A stretch of DNA of 64,000 nt from Pseudomonas sp. R4-35-07 (GTDB lineage: Bacteria; Pseudomonadota; Gammaproteobacteria; Pseudomonadales; Pseudomonadaceae): NCBI RefSeq assembly GCF_003852235.1, contig NZ_CP027732.1, positions 4,712,001-4,776,000 on the forward strand, in the 5' to 3' direction. The notes under the pieces were generated by a model. It ran no database searches. It was given only the letters and a program-made list of their open reading frames with translations, and was not told where the DNA came from. The translations under genes were made by a program, and so were the position numbers. This document shows, in pieces, positions 53,756 to 62,146 of this stretch. Position 1 is the stretch's first letter, and every line of letters begins with the position of its first letter.

Positions 53756-55072
53756 ATGCACGATGCCCAATGCCTTCAGAACGCCAGCGTGTTATTAAAA
53801 CAAGCTCAGTCACACTCCGCCATGGCCGACCTGGTAAGAGCCGCCGTTACACGAAATGAGCAGTGGCGTGGGCAACAGTGCATCAACCTTGTGGCAGCTG
53901 AGTCACCGACCAGCCCGTCCGTGCGCGCACTCCTTTCCAGTGAAGTGGGAACACGCGCATCGGGCGGGCATATCGGCCGGGACAATCGTTTTTTTTCAGG
54001 GATGAAGAATATCGATGAACTGGAATCGTTGTGTGTGGAACTCCTGAAGATGACATTTGATGCCAAGTACGCCGACCATAGACTGATGGGTGGGATGGCA
54101 GCGGTACTTGCTGCTTACACTGCACTGACTCGACCCGAAGACAACGTCATGACGGTGCCAGTGATAAGGGGTGGAGATACTAGCAACAGGACAAATGGTC
54201 CTCCGGGCGTCAGAGGGCTGAAAGTCTGGGACATTCCGTTTATCCACAAAACCGGCGAGATCGACCTTAATCGGTTTAGTGAGATTGCCCATGATCTGAA
54301 ACCAGCTGTAATCGGACTAGGAATGACGCTCACGCTGTTTGCGCTTCCTATCAAGGACATAAAAGGTATCGTTTCGCCCTGGGGTGGGAAAGTGTATTTC
54401 GACGCTGCCCATCAACTCGGCCTGATCAGTTCTGGTCTATTTCAAAATCCCCTCGAAGAAGGAGCGGACTTGATGACTGGATCTTCCGGAAAAACATTCA
54501 GTGGCCCACAAGGAGGGATTATTGCCTGGAACGATCCCGAATTGACAGCGCCCATCAACACGGCGATTTTCCCTACTCTGACTGGCAGCCACCAAATCAA
54601 TCGCGTGGCCGCGCTCGCCGTGGCGGCAACCGAATTGCTGGAGTACGGGACCGTCTACATGGCGCAGGTGGTTCGCAACGCCCAAGCACTTGCAAGCTCT
54701 CTTGATAAGCTAGGGGTAACGGCGTTTTATCGGGAGCAAGGCTATACCCAAACTCATCAGATTGTTATTGATTCAAAACCTTTTGATTGCGGTCGCGATG
54801 CTGTCCAACGCCTAGAGGCAGCCAATATCATTGCCAATGAAATGCCCCTACCCTGGGATATCGACCCTTACAAAGAAACAGGTATTCGATTAGGCACCGT
54901 TGAAGTGACTCGCCTGGGAATGAAAGAGATAGAAATGGAGTGGATCGCCGAGAAGATTGCAAAGATTTTACTACACCGGGAAGACCCGATGGCGGTGGCA
55001 AATAGTGTAATCGATTTCATGAAGAATTATAGAACGGTGTACTACTGTCACGAACATGGATTACCCCACTAG
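53756..55072 (+). CDS. SHMT-like PLP enzyme (aldolase/transaldolase type)
   Basis: 438 aa fold-type I PLP enzyme related to serine hydroxymethyltransferase and L-threonine transaldolases. Seen: E49 (NLVAAESPTSPSV), D216/H219 (YFDAAHQLGL), PLP Lys246 in TGSSGKTFSGPQGG, R378 for the carboxylate (GIRLGTVEVTR). In SHMT the residue before Lys is His (THK); here it is Gly, arguing against ordinary SHMT. Its place between the halogenase and two exporters suggests C-C bond making or breaking on the halogenated amino acid, e.g. a beta-hydroxy amino acid reaction. Substrate unknown. Confidence 0.78.
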   Translation: MHDAQCLQNASVLLKQAQSHSAMADLVRAAVTRNEQWRGQQCINLVAAESPTSPSVRALLSSEVGTRASGGHIGRDNRFFSGMKNIDELESLCVELLKMTFDAKYADHRLMGGMAAVLAAYTALTRPEDNVMTVPVIRGGDTSNRTNGPPGVRGLKVWDIPFIHKTGEIDLNRFSEIAHDLKPAVIGLGMTLTLFALPIKDIKGIVSPWGGKVYFDAAHQLGLISSGLFQNPLEEGADLMTGSSGKTFSGPQGGIIAWNDPELTAPINTAIFPTLTGSHQINRVAALAVAATELLEYGTVYMAQVVRNAQALASSLDKLGVTAFYREQGYTQTHQIVIDSKPFDCGRDAVQRLEAANIIANEMPLPWDIDPYKETGIRLGTVEVTRLGMKEIEMEWIAEKIAKILLHREDPMAVANSVIDFMKNYRTVYYCHEHGLPH

Positions 55073-55103
55073 CCGCTGTTATTCGCGTACTCAGGAAACG
55101 TAA

Positions 55104-55721
55104 ATGCCCGAAACTCTATTTTCTATTTATCAGGCGACGCTGACATTCGCCATTGCCGCCATCGCGCTTCTCGCCAGTCCCGGTCCGGCCACCCTGGCCC
55201 TGGCTGCGAGTGGCGCCGCCTATGGCATGAAGCGCTCTATTCAATTTTTCGTGGGTATTACCGTGGGATTGGTCATCGCCATGGCAGTAGTCTCCACGGG
55301 GCTGTATGTCTTTGTGCACAGTTTTCCCTTATTGGGCGTTGGTCTCGCTGGAGTATCCATTCTTTACATTCTTTATCTGGCTTATACCATTGCTGCGGCC
55401 CCCCCGATTAACGATGAGCAAACAGCGGTAAGTCCAGGGCTGGGTGCGGGTTTTGTGCTGGGTGTAGCAAACATTAAAGCGTACGCTGCCTTTGCTGCGT
55501 TACTAGGCAGTTTTACGTTAGGTGTTACGCCAACATGGGAGCTGTTTACCAAGGCGTCTATCTGTCTATTGGTTTGCGTGATATTCGATTTTTTCTGGCT
55601 TTTTGCGGGGAGCAAGCTCCGTAAATTATTCATTCACCCCACTTGGAGCCGAATACTTAACGTCAGCTTCGCGGTGCTAATGGTCGCGACGGTAGCGTGG
55701 TCATTTATGCTGACGGATTAA
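55104..55721 (+). CDS. LysE-family exporter 1 of the halogenase cluster
   Basis: 205 aa, six hydrophobic helices. ALLASPGPATLALAASGAAY is the LysE/RhtB entry motif and GFVLGVANIKAYAAFAALLG the second-half motif. ATG preceded by AGGAAACGTAA, 31 bases after the SHMT-like gene, so cotranscribed. Probably exports the cluster's product or clears a toxic analogue. Confidence 0.86.
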   Translation: MPETLFSIYQATLTFAIAAIALLASPGPATLALAASGAAYGMKRSIQFFVGITVGLVIAMAVVSTGLYVFVHSFPLLGVGLAGVSILYILYLAYTIAAAPPINDEQTAVSPGLGAGFVLGVANIKAYAAFAALLGSFTLGVTPTWELFTKASICLLVCVIFDFFWLFAGSKLRKLFIHPTWSRILNVSFAVLMVATVAWSFMLTD

Positions 55722-55777
55722 CTCTATAGATAAACCAGAAAAATACAGTATGATCGTTTTCTAAGGAGGATTTCCGC

Positions 55778-56371
55778 ATGCTAGCTACCCTTTCCGCCCT
55801 TTTACTACTATTAATAATACCCGGCCCCACTAACACGCTATTGTTCCGTGCAGGGGTGCTGTATGGGTTCAGCGTGTCGCAGCGCCTTGCCTTTATCGAA
55901 TCTCTTGCTTATCTGATTCAGGTATCGCTGTGGGGATTCACATTACTCTACCTATCGGCATACTCTCCTTTGACCGTGAAAATCGTCCAATTTAGCGCAG
56001 CATGCTATCTCCTTTATATTTCTTATAAGCTGTGGCAACGCGAAAACAGCATAACCAACACAGCCAAGGATCGGTTCTCCGGGCCTTATTTTTTCCTGCT
56101 GACATTGATGAATCCTAAAGGCCTTCTGACCGTTTCATTTATTGCTCCAATTCATACCTTCACTGAGTTGGAGAGCTACGTAGAATTCATGGCGGCTCTC
56201 TTGTTGGTGACTATTTCAGTGGGATCTGCCTGGATATTTTTTGGTGCTCGATTTAAAGGCTTCCATCAAACGCGGTTTACCACTCTGAAGATCAACCGGG
56301 TCACGTCTGTCACCCTCTTTTGTTTTGCCTCAACGCTTATTGGTCGCCTGGCCGGTTCGGTTTTGAACTAA
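55778..56371 (+). CDS. LysE-family exporter 2 of the halogenase cluster
   Basis: 197 aa with the LysE superfamily fold: LLLLIIPGPTNTLLFRAGVLYG and LLTLMNPKGLLTVSFIAPIH. It has a near-perfect ribosome binding site (TAAGGAGG). More diverged from the neighbouring exporter than a simple duplication would be. Last gene of the cluster. Confidence 0.84.
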   Translation: MLATLSALLLLLIIPGPTNTLLFRAGVLYGFSVSQRLAFIESLAYLIQVSLWGFTLLYLSAYSPLTVKIVQFSAACYLLYISYKLWQRENSITNTAKDRFSGPYFFLLTLMNPKGLLTVSFIAPIHTFTELESYVEFMAALLLVTISVGSAWIFFGARFKGFHQTRFTTLKINRVTSVTLFCFASTLIGRLAGSVLN

Positions 56372-56477
56372 GATTTTTTCCGTTTCTCGTACGCTGCTTC
56401 TACCATTCAAAGCCACCTACCCCACCGTCAAAACGTATACTTGAAACTCGTCATAAAGTTACGCGGCGCCCCATAGC

Positions 56478-57113
56478 CTACCGCCGCCCTTCCACTGCCA
56501 TCCGCACCGCCAACCCCATCAACACCGACCCCATCAGCAAGCGCTGCACCACCTGCCACCCCGGCCGGGTGACGAAAAACACTGCGATAGACCCCGCCAG
56601 CGTGGCAATCACCGCATTCACGCTCACGCTGATGAGAATCTGCGTGAAACCCAGCACCAGGGATTGCATCAGCACGCTGCCGTGGCCGTTCGGGTCGATG
56701 AACTGCGGCAGCAACGACAGGTACATCACCGCCACCTTGGGGTTCAGCAGGTTGGTCACCAGGCCCATGGTGAATAGTTTGCGCGGGCTGTCCTGGGGCA
56801 GGCGCTGCACCTGGAACGGCGAGCGGGCACCCGGTTTGATCGCCTGCCAGGCCAGATAAGCCAGGTACAGCGCCCCGCCAAAGCGCAGGGCGTCGTACGC
56901 AAAGGGCACCGCCATGACCAGCGCGGTAATACCCAAGGCCGCGCACAGCATATAAACCAAAAAACCCAACGCAACGCCGCCCAGGGAAATAAAACCGGCG
57001 GTGCGCCCCTGGCAAATCGAGCGCGAAATGAGATAAATCATGTTCGGGCCGGGCGTCAGCACCATGCCGAGTGATATCAGCGCATAGGCAAGCCAGCTGG
57101 ACAGTTCAGGCAT
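56478..57113 (-). CDS. RhtB/LysE-family translocator
   Basis: 211 aa from MPELSSWLAYALISLGMVLT. MVLTPGPNMIYLISRSICQG and GLVTNLLNPKVAVMYLSLLP are the RhtB motifs. Convergent with the halogenase cluster, with GC-rich codon use unlike the cluster genes, so it is probably a resident gene rather than part of the cluster. Confidence 0.88.
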   Translation of the reverse strand: MPELSSWLAYALISLGMVLTPGPNMIYLISRSICQGRTAGFISLGGVALGFLVYMLCAALGITALVMAVPFAYDALRFGGALYLAYLAWQAIKPGARSPFQVQRLPQDSPRKLFTMGLVTNLLNPKVAVMYLSLLPQFIDPNGHGSVLMQSLVLGFTQILISVSVNAVIATLAGSIAVFFVTRPGWQVVQRLLMGSVLMGLAVRMAVEGRR

Positions 57114-57248
57114 GGTCGGGCTCCCGAAATATGTGGTCAACGTTGCAGGGTTGGACGCCATGGTAGGGCGTTCAAAATGTGCGCGTCAGATACAGATTCG
57201 TGATCAAAACGTCATACACCGACCACACCGTTCACCAGAGGCAGGCAC

Positions 57249-57620
57249 ATGATCGACTTCAATAACAAAGGCTTCTTCAAGCTCAAGCAAAACAACGAGT
57301 ACGCCGAACGCGTGGCGTCATTGCTGCTGGATGGCGAAGAGGTAGTGGACGCGTACAAGGCCATGCGCGACGGCGTGGTGTTCACCACCAAGCGCATCAT
57401 CGCGGTGAACGTGCAGGGGATTACCGGCAGCAAGAAGGACTTCACGTCGCTGCCCTATAAGAATATCGTGGCGTATTCGGTGGAAACGTCGGGGACGTTT
57501 GATCTGGATTCGGAGTTGGAGATTTACTTTTCGTCGCTGGGGAAGGTGAAGTTCGAGTTCACCGGCAAGACGTCGATTGTGGAAATTTCACGGTTGATTT
57601 CCAAACATCTGCTGGGCTAA
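57249..57620 (+). CDS. Bacterial PH-domain protein
   Basis: 123 aa. Single bacterial pleckstrin-homology fold (DGVVFTTKRIIAVNVQGIT, SLPYKNIVAYSVETSG, LEIYFSSLGKVKFEFTG), the YvbH/PF08000 type. Cytoplasmic, oligomer-forming in known structures, with no firm function. GAGGCACATG lies at the start. Confidence 0.85.
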   Translation: MIDFNNKGFFKLKQNNEYAERVASLLLDGEEVVDAYKAMRDGVVFTTKRIIAVNVQGITGSKKDFTSLPYKNIVAYSVETSGTFDLDSELEIYFSSLGKVKFEFTGKTSIVEISRLISKHLLG

Positions 57621-58363
57621 ACCACTGGCGCGATTCAACCCATGTACACCGCTCAACCTGTAAGAGCTGGCTTGCCTGCGAAGGCCATGGGTATCTACAC
57701 AACTTTGGCGTAGCTTGAACCTGTGGCGAGGGAGCTTGCTCCCGTGACGGCTCGGGAGCCAAAGACTATTCTTCTGGTGCCCGAGACCTAAGTGTGGGAG
57801 GGGGCTTGCCCCCGATGGCGATAAGTCATTAGCAGATGCATTTACTGAGACTCCCTCGTCGGGGCATAGGTATCTACCCACGATGCGAAGCGAGCCGCTC
57901 TTGATCTTAGGCGCCCCGTTAAACCACGCTGGCCGGAATTCAACAGTGTTTTTTTTTGGGGGGGCAAACCGGCAGTGATTTGGGGGAGCGCCGTCAGGGC
58001 GCAATCCTAAGCCGCCGTTACCGCAGCAACGGATATGTTTTCGCCCTGATCCAGCATTCAGGTCGGCTGTCAGGCCGCCATCGGGAGCAAGCCCCCTCCC
58101 ACATTTAGCTCGCGGGGCATCAGTTAGGTAGTCGTCGGCTGCAGAACCGTCACAGGTTCAGAGCCGTGCCAATTTGTGTAGATACCTATGCTGCGAGGCG
58201 CCAGCCCAAACGCCGCCAGACTCCCCACTTACGCCTCAGCAGTTCGCGCCAGGAATGGCTTCACTCAACTGACTTTTCCCACGTAGGCCATCGAACAAAG
58301 CCAATATCAGCGGCAGATTCTCCCCCGTAGGCTCACTTCCTCGCACAAGGAAGTGAGCCGGTC
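57621..58363. other. 743-base gene-free stretch of repeats
   Basis: REP sequences at 57721-57745 (GCGAGGGAGCTTGCTCCCGT), 57792-57820 (GGGGGCTTGCCCCCGAT) and the inverse at 58079-58104. GGTATCTACACAA (57691-57703) recurs inverted as TTGTGTAGATACC (58174-58186), and GGTATCTACCC stands at 57869-57879. No ORF has coding character. It looks like an accumulation site for short mobile repeats before the toxin gene. Confidence 0.6.
57792..58104. repeat. REP sequences in inverted orientation
   Basis: TGTGGGAGGGGGCTTGCCCC at 57793 and GGGAGCAAGCCCCCTCCCAC ending at 58102, about 260 bases apart; the same family as the pairs at 13659, 36229 and 38951. Confidence 0.75.
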
Positions 58364-59521
58364 ATGTCAGAACGTTTTTATCCACCGACTGAAGAACAGC
58401 TACGCAGGCAACGAATCCTGACCCCGCAACCGTCACGCGTGCCCTATTCGCCAGCGATTATTCCATTCGAGCCATCTCCTGCCCCGGCCCCCACGCCAGC
58501 CAAACCTCCCGGCTGCGTCTTCATCAAGCCCTGCCAATTGCCTGACGGCGTCACCCGTTACGCTGACTCCACCGGTTATGTCCCGCTGGAGTTGGTCAAG
58601 GAGTACGCGCATTTAAGCCTGTTGGGCGGGCGCGAGGTGGACGGGCGAGGCGCGGTGGCCTTGCGCAGGATCGGCGGGAGCACATTGCCCGCAGGCGTAG
58701 GGCAGTTGGCGTTGCGTTCGGCGGCTTGGGAGTCGGCGGTGACTGCCGCCGGCGCTGTCGCTGGTGGGCTGTTGACGGGGTTGGTGGCGCTTGCTTGGCC
58801 TTCTGAACTGGGTGATAGCGCGCTCTACAGCGAAGAACAGCTGCGCTCGATGGCGCGGTCGCAGATGCGTTTGCATATCGAGCAACGCGAGGACGGTACG
58901 CTCAAGGGGTATGGGTTTTACACCGGCAACCATCCGAACTGGCAGATGATCGATGTGGTGCAGTTCCAAAGCCGAGACGATCAGTTTGTGGCGGATTTGG
59001 GCGAGGGCGTTGAGCTGATCTGGACGCCTGCGGTTGATCCGGGGGACACGCTGGGTATTCCTGCATTGGAAGCTGCGCCGCAAGCGCCAGTGATCTGGAT
59101 TTACCCGCCGACGGAGAAGGCGGCGCAGATTTTGGTGAACCCAGTTTATCCGCCGGAGTATCGGGATTTTATTCTGGTGTTTCCGGCGGAGTCGGGGGTT
59201 CGGCCGTTGTATGTGGTGGTTAATGAGCCAAGGAAGGGGCTAAGAAGCCCAGATCATGATTACTTCCCTGCGCCCGAAACCGCAGACATAACAGGCTTCC
59301 CTGGTTTAATTCCCCAAAAGCCTGTGACACGAAGAAAAGGCGGAGCGGGCTTACGTGAACGATGGATAGACGCAAAAGGAAGGAAAATACTTGAATGGGA
59401 TTCCAAGAAAGGCGAGCTGGAAGTCTATCGAAACAGTGATTTAGAACACCTCGGTGCCTTTGACCCCTATACCGCCGAACGCCGAGGACCGGCTGACCCA
59501 AAACGCCGAATTTACCGATAA
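58364..59521 (+). CDS. S-type pyocin-domain protein with colicin E3-like rRNase domain
   Basis: 385 aa. N-terminal Pro-rich segment, an S-type pyocin middle region (about 50-300: CVFIKPCQLPDGVTRYADST, GLLTGLVALAWP, MIDVVQFQSRD, VIWIYPP), and a cytotoxic domain (about 315-385) that closely follows the E3 16S rRNase: EWDSKKGELEVYR, LEHLGAFDP and DPKRRIY. Mapping E3 catalytic residues: D510=D346, H513=K349 (substituted), E517=E353, R545=R381. No long coiled-coil receptor domain, so it is shorter than a complete colicin. An immunity gene follows after 15 bases. Confidence 0.88.
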   Translation: MSERFYPPTEEQLRRQRILTPQPSRVPYSPAIIPFEPSPAPAPTPAKPPGCVFIKPCQLPDGVTRYADSTGYVPLELVKEYAHLSLLGGREVDGRGAVALRRIGGSTLPAGVGQLALRSAAWESAVTAAGAVAGGLLTGLVALAWPSELGDSALYSEEQLRSMARSQMRLHIEQREDGTLKGYGFYTGNHPNWQMIDVVQFQSRDDQFVADLGEGVELIWTPAVDPGDTLGIPALEAAPQAPVIWIYPPTEKAAQILVNPVYPPEYRDFILVFPAESGVRPLYVVVNEPRKGLRSPDHDYFPAPETADITGFPGLIPQKPVTRRKGGAGLRERWIDAKGRKILEWDSKKGELEVYRNSDLEHLGAFDPYTAERRGPADPKRRIYR

Positions 59522-59536
59522 AGAGGAACATGGAAA

Positions 59537-59824
59537 ATGGTGATGAAAATCAGACTGCGGTGGTACGAAAAACACAGTAATAACTTGAAGGCGGATGAGT
59601 ATTCAGCGGATATCGAGGACTCAGACAGCATTCTCAAAGCGTTGGGTTTAGGCGAGGAAACCGCGATATATGCCGATGTATTCAATGTGCTGCCTAACTG
59701 GATAACGATTATTCAGCCATATTTCCAGCACATGATCGAACCCGACCACCTCGACTACCAGATTTCCTTCCGTTACCAAGGCGCGTGGCCACCGCCTCCA
59801 AATCAACCTAAGACGGGGTCTTGA
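59537..59824 (+). CDS. Cloacin/colicin E3-type immunity protein
   Basis: 95 aa, acidic. IRLRWYEKHSNNLKADEYSA, FNVLPNWITIIQPYFQHMIE and YQISFRYQGAW follow ImmE3/cloacin immunity proteins, which block the rRNase domain by binding it. ATGs at 59537 and 59543 are both possible starts. Its place directly after the toxin confirms the pair. Confidence 0.92.
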   Translation: MVMKIRLRWYEKHSNNLKADEYSADIEDSDSILKALGLGEETAIYADVFNVLPNWITIIQPYFQHMIEPDHLDYQISFRYQGAWPPPPNQPKTGS

Positions 59825-59828
59825 TGCA

Positions 59829-60311
59829 ATGAGACCTCCACTGCAAAAGCCTCTGCTCTATCGCTCAGTCAACACCCGAACCCATGGCGTGCGCCATGGG
59901 AGTTGCTGTGCTTACAGATATGAACGACACAGCAAAAGCGAAAAGCGAGCGCTATCAACCCGTGGCTCAATGCACAGCCATCAAAGACACGGGTTCGATT
60001 ACAGCCCCCTATTCCGGTTCCTCATGTCCAAAGTCGGCCACCCCTGGAGCAAGGTTTTCAGCGAAGCCAACACCCGCCTGGATCGTCCGGAGCCGGTGTT
60101 CTGGATGGTTGCGCTGCATGAAAGTGACAAGCAGGAATACGTGAGTACGGGCGAGAATAGCTACTACAGCGGCTTGTGGGTGGACGAGGCTGGCCTGTTG
60201 CAAAAGGTCAACCCACAGCTGACGCCCGAGCACATGAAACCCTTCTGCGACTGCTGCACCCAAACGTTCAACGGCGTGGTGTTCGCACAGGCTTCACCGC
60301 GCGAACGGTAG
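59829..60311 (+). CDS. Conserved hypothetical protein
   Basis: 160 aa if the first ATG is used; no clear ribosome binding site, so the start is uncertain (an internal ATG in RGSMHSHQRHGFDYSPLFRF lies at residue 48). The protein-like part is KVGHPWSKVFSEANTRLDRP, PVFWMVALHESDK and MKPFCDCCTQTFNGVVF, with a CDCC cluster that might bind metal. I recall similar small proteins near toxin genes but cannot name the family. It is 5 bases after the immunity gene. Confidence 0.55.
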   Translation: MRPPLQKPLLYRSVNTRTHGVRHGSCCAYRYERHSKSEKRALSTRGSMHSHQRHGFDYSPLFRFLMSKVGHPWSKVFSEANTRLDRPEPVFWMVALHESDKQEYVSTGENSYYSGLWVDEAGLLQKVNPQLTPEHMKPFCDCCTQTFNGVVFAQASPRER

Positions 60312-60358
60312 GCAGTCGGCACGACAGCTTCCAAAGGTGTTCCGCCTTGCCTCAGCGA

Positions 60359-60733
60359 TCACTTGGACTGAAACGTCTCCAAATACGCCAATATATTCTC
60401 AATCTTCTCCTGATCACTGATCCCCCAAAAAATCATCCGCGTGCCGCTCACCACTTTCTTCGGCGCTTCGATGTAGGCGGCAAGTTTGTCGCGGGTCCAG
60501 ACCACGCCTGAGTTTTTCATCGCGTCGGAATACTGGTAATCCGTAGTAGTGCCCGCTGGCCGGCCGATGATGCCGTTGAGCTGCGGTCCGAACCCGCCGC
60601 GTGCGCCTTCGCCCACACTGTGGCAGCCACCGCAAGTCTTGGTGAAGAGCTTGCCGCCCGCCTCGGCATCGCCGGCAGCAAAGGCCCCGTGTGTGTTGAA
60701 GATCAGGGCAAGGGTCAACCAGGCGTACTTCAT
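60359..60733 (-). CDS. Periplasmic class I c-type cytochrome
   Basis: 124 aa. Signal peptide cleaved near AFAAGD; heme site C34-G-G-C37-H38 (TKTCGGCHSVGEG); Met ligand probably in GTRMIFWG; C-terminal helix ends NILAYLETFQSK. This is the mitochondrial-like cytochrome c fold with GFGPQLNGIIGRPAG. Electron carrier; partner unknown. Start MKYAWLTLALIFN chosen over an ATG five codons upstream. Confidence 0.9.
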   Translation of the reverse strand: MKYAWLTLALIFNTHGAFAAGDAEAGGKLFTKTCGGCHSVGEGARGGFGPQLNGIIGRPAGTTTDYQYSDAMKNSGVVWTRDKLAAYIEAPKKVVSGTRMIFWGISDQEKIENILAYLETFQSK

Positions 60734-60957
60734 CAGAGGGCTCCGCATCGAGTGTTGCCGACAATTATGCCCGTTTAAATGGCCGTTTCCCCAGCCGCTT
60801 TACGATAACCGTGCGGGCCTGTGCTATGAACTGGCGCCCCCCAGCCACGTTCCTGCAGACCACCAAACGACCACCCATCGTTTAAAAAACATCCAATCGA
60901 ACCTATATGCCCCGCCTCCACTCCACCCTACTGAACCCTGATGGTGGAGTAAGGATC

Positions 60958-61338
60958 ATGGCTCAGCCATCGATTTTAGTATTGGAAGACGACGAGATCA
61001 TTCGGGCGTTGATGGTGGATGTGCTGGAGGACTTCGGCGCATTGGTAAAGTCGTTCCCTTCGGCGGATGAAGGGATGATTTATCTGGAGCGGGGCGATGA
61101 CCCCGTGGACCTGATTGTCAGTGATATTCAGATGCCCGGCTTGCTCAATGGTTATGACTTGAGCCGAGTGGTGGCGCATCGTTGGCCTGACGTTCAGGTG
61201 GTGCTGACGTCCGGCAACACCACGATAGCGTCGCAACTGGGTGGCTCTGTGCGGTTTTTGCCCAAACCCTGGAGTACCGACCACTTGCTTGAGTGCGTGC
61301 AAAAAGCATTGACCCAGCAAGGTTCGTCTGTGCATTAA
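60958..61338 (+). CDS. Stand-alone response-regulator receiver protein
   Basis: 126 aa, receiver domain only. Acidic pocket ILVLEDDEI, phospho-acceptor Asp56 (LIVSDIQMPG), conserved Thr/Ser (VVLTSGN) and Lys (FLPKPWS). Start MAQPSILVLEDDE follows GTAAGGATC. 193 bases before the heme oxygenase gene on the same strand, so it is a reasonable partner for the phytochrome kinase; that pairing is inferred. Confidence 0.9.
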   Translation: MAQPSILVLEDDEIIRALMVDVLEDFGALVKSFPSADEGMIYLERGDDPVDLIVSDIQMPGLLNGYDLSRVVAHRWPDVQVVLTSGNTTIASQLGGSVRFLPKPWSTDHLLECVQKALTQQGSSVH

Positions 61339-61531
61339 TAGCGCGGCGATATCATTCAACCCGAACTTCGTGCCAAGGCCTGTGGTCGTTTTACCTACAA
61401 GGAGTGACTTTTCTGATCTGATGGTCAGCCTTTTCGCTTGTTGCGTAAGCTGACGACAATGAATTGTGTAGAATCGTCGCCCATTTTCATGCGTCATTCA
61501 TGGCCGAGAGGCCCACAGTTCGAGCTCATTA

Positions 61532-62146
61532 ATGCACTCAGAAGCCCATGACGTTGGTGCGCCATCCTTGTTGGAAACGTTGCGCACAGGCACCGGGCTG
61601 TTGCATGTCGCGCTGGAAAAGCGCCTGCCGTTTTTTTCCGAGCGCCTGGATACAGACTGGTACCGGCGCTTGCTCCAGGCCTACTACGGTTTCTATCAGC
61701 CGATGGAAGCGGCGCTGTATGACGGCCGCCTGATTCCCCATGGATATGACGCCGCATTGCGTACGAAAACGCCGACGCTGTTCAGTGATCTCCGCGCCCT
61801 CGGCCTGAATGAGCACACCATCAGCACCCTGCCCCGTTGCACCCGACTCCCGCCCCTGGACACCCCCGCTGCCTGCCTTGGCGCCTTGTATGTGCTGGAA
61901 GGCGCGACCCTCGGTGGGCAAGTGTTGCGCCGCGAAATAGCCCTGCGCCTGGGGATCGATGCCGACAACGGCGGTGCGTTTCTCGATATTTATGGCGCCG
62001 AGACCGGCCGACGCTGGAAAGAGTTTCTCGACTACCTGGGTCGCCTGCCGCTGGACACAACAGCCAGGGCTCGCGCAGTAATGGCCGCCCGCTCCACATT
62101 CAGCGGCTTTGAGCAATGGCTCGACAGCCAGGAGGTACTGCTATGA
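61532..62146 (+). CDS. bphO: Biliverdin-producing heme oxygenase
   Basis: 204 aa. Proximal heme His25 in TGLLHVALEKRLPFF; distal helix GALYVLEGATLGGQVLRREI with the family's Gly-rich kink. Splits heme to biliverdin, the chromophore of the downstream phytochrome. Its stop overlaps the bphP start (ATGA), so the two are translationally coupled. Confidence 0.94.
   Translation: MHSEAHDVGAPSLLETLRTGTGLLHVALEKRLPFFSERLDTDWYRRLLQAYYGFYQPMEAALYDGRLIPHGYDAALRTKTPTLFSDLRALGLNEHTISTLPRCTRLPPLDTPAACLGALYVLEGATLGGQVLRREIALRLGIDADNGGAFLDIYGAETGRRWKEFLDYLGRLPLDTTARARAVMAARSTFSGFEQWLDSQEVLL

Noticed and set aside
57847..57868. Possible tRNA-Leu 3'-end duplication (att-like), CTCCCTCGTCGGGGCA
   Set aside because: It matches the tRNA 3' end only after a two-base insertion and lacks the T-loop and CCA; no integrase gene is present in the window.
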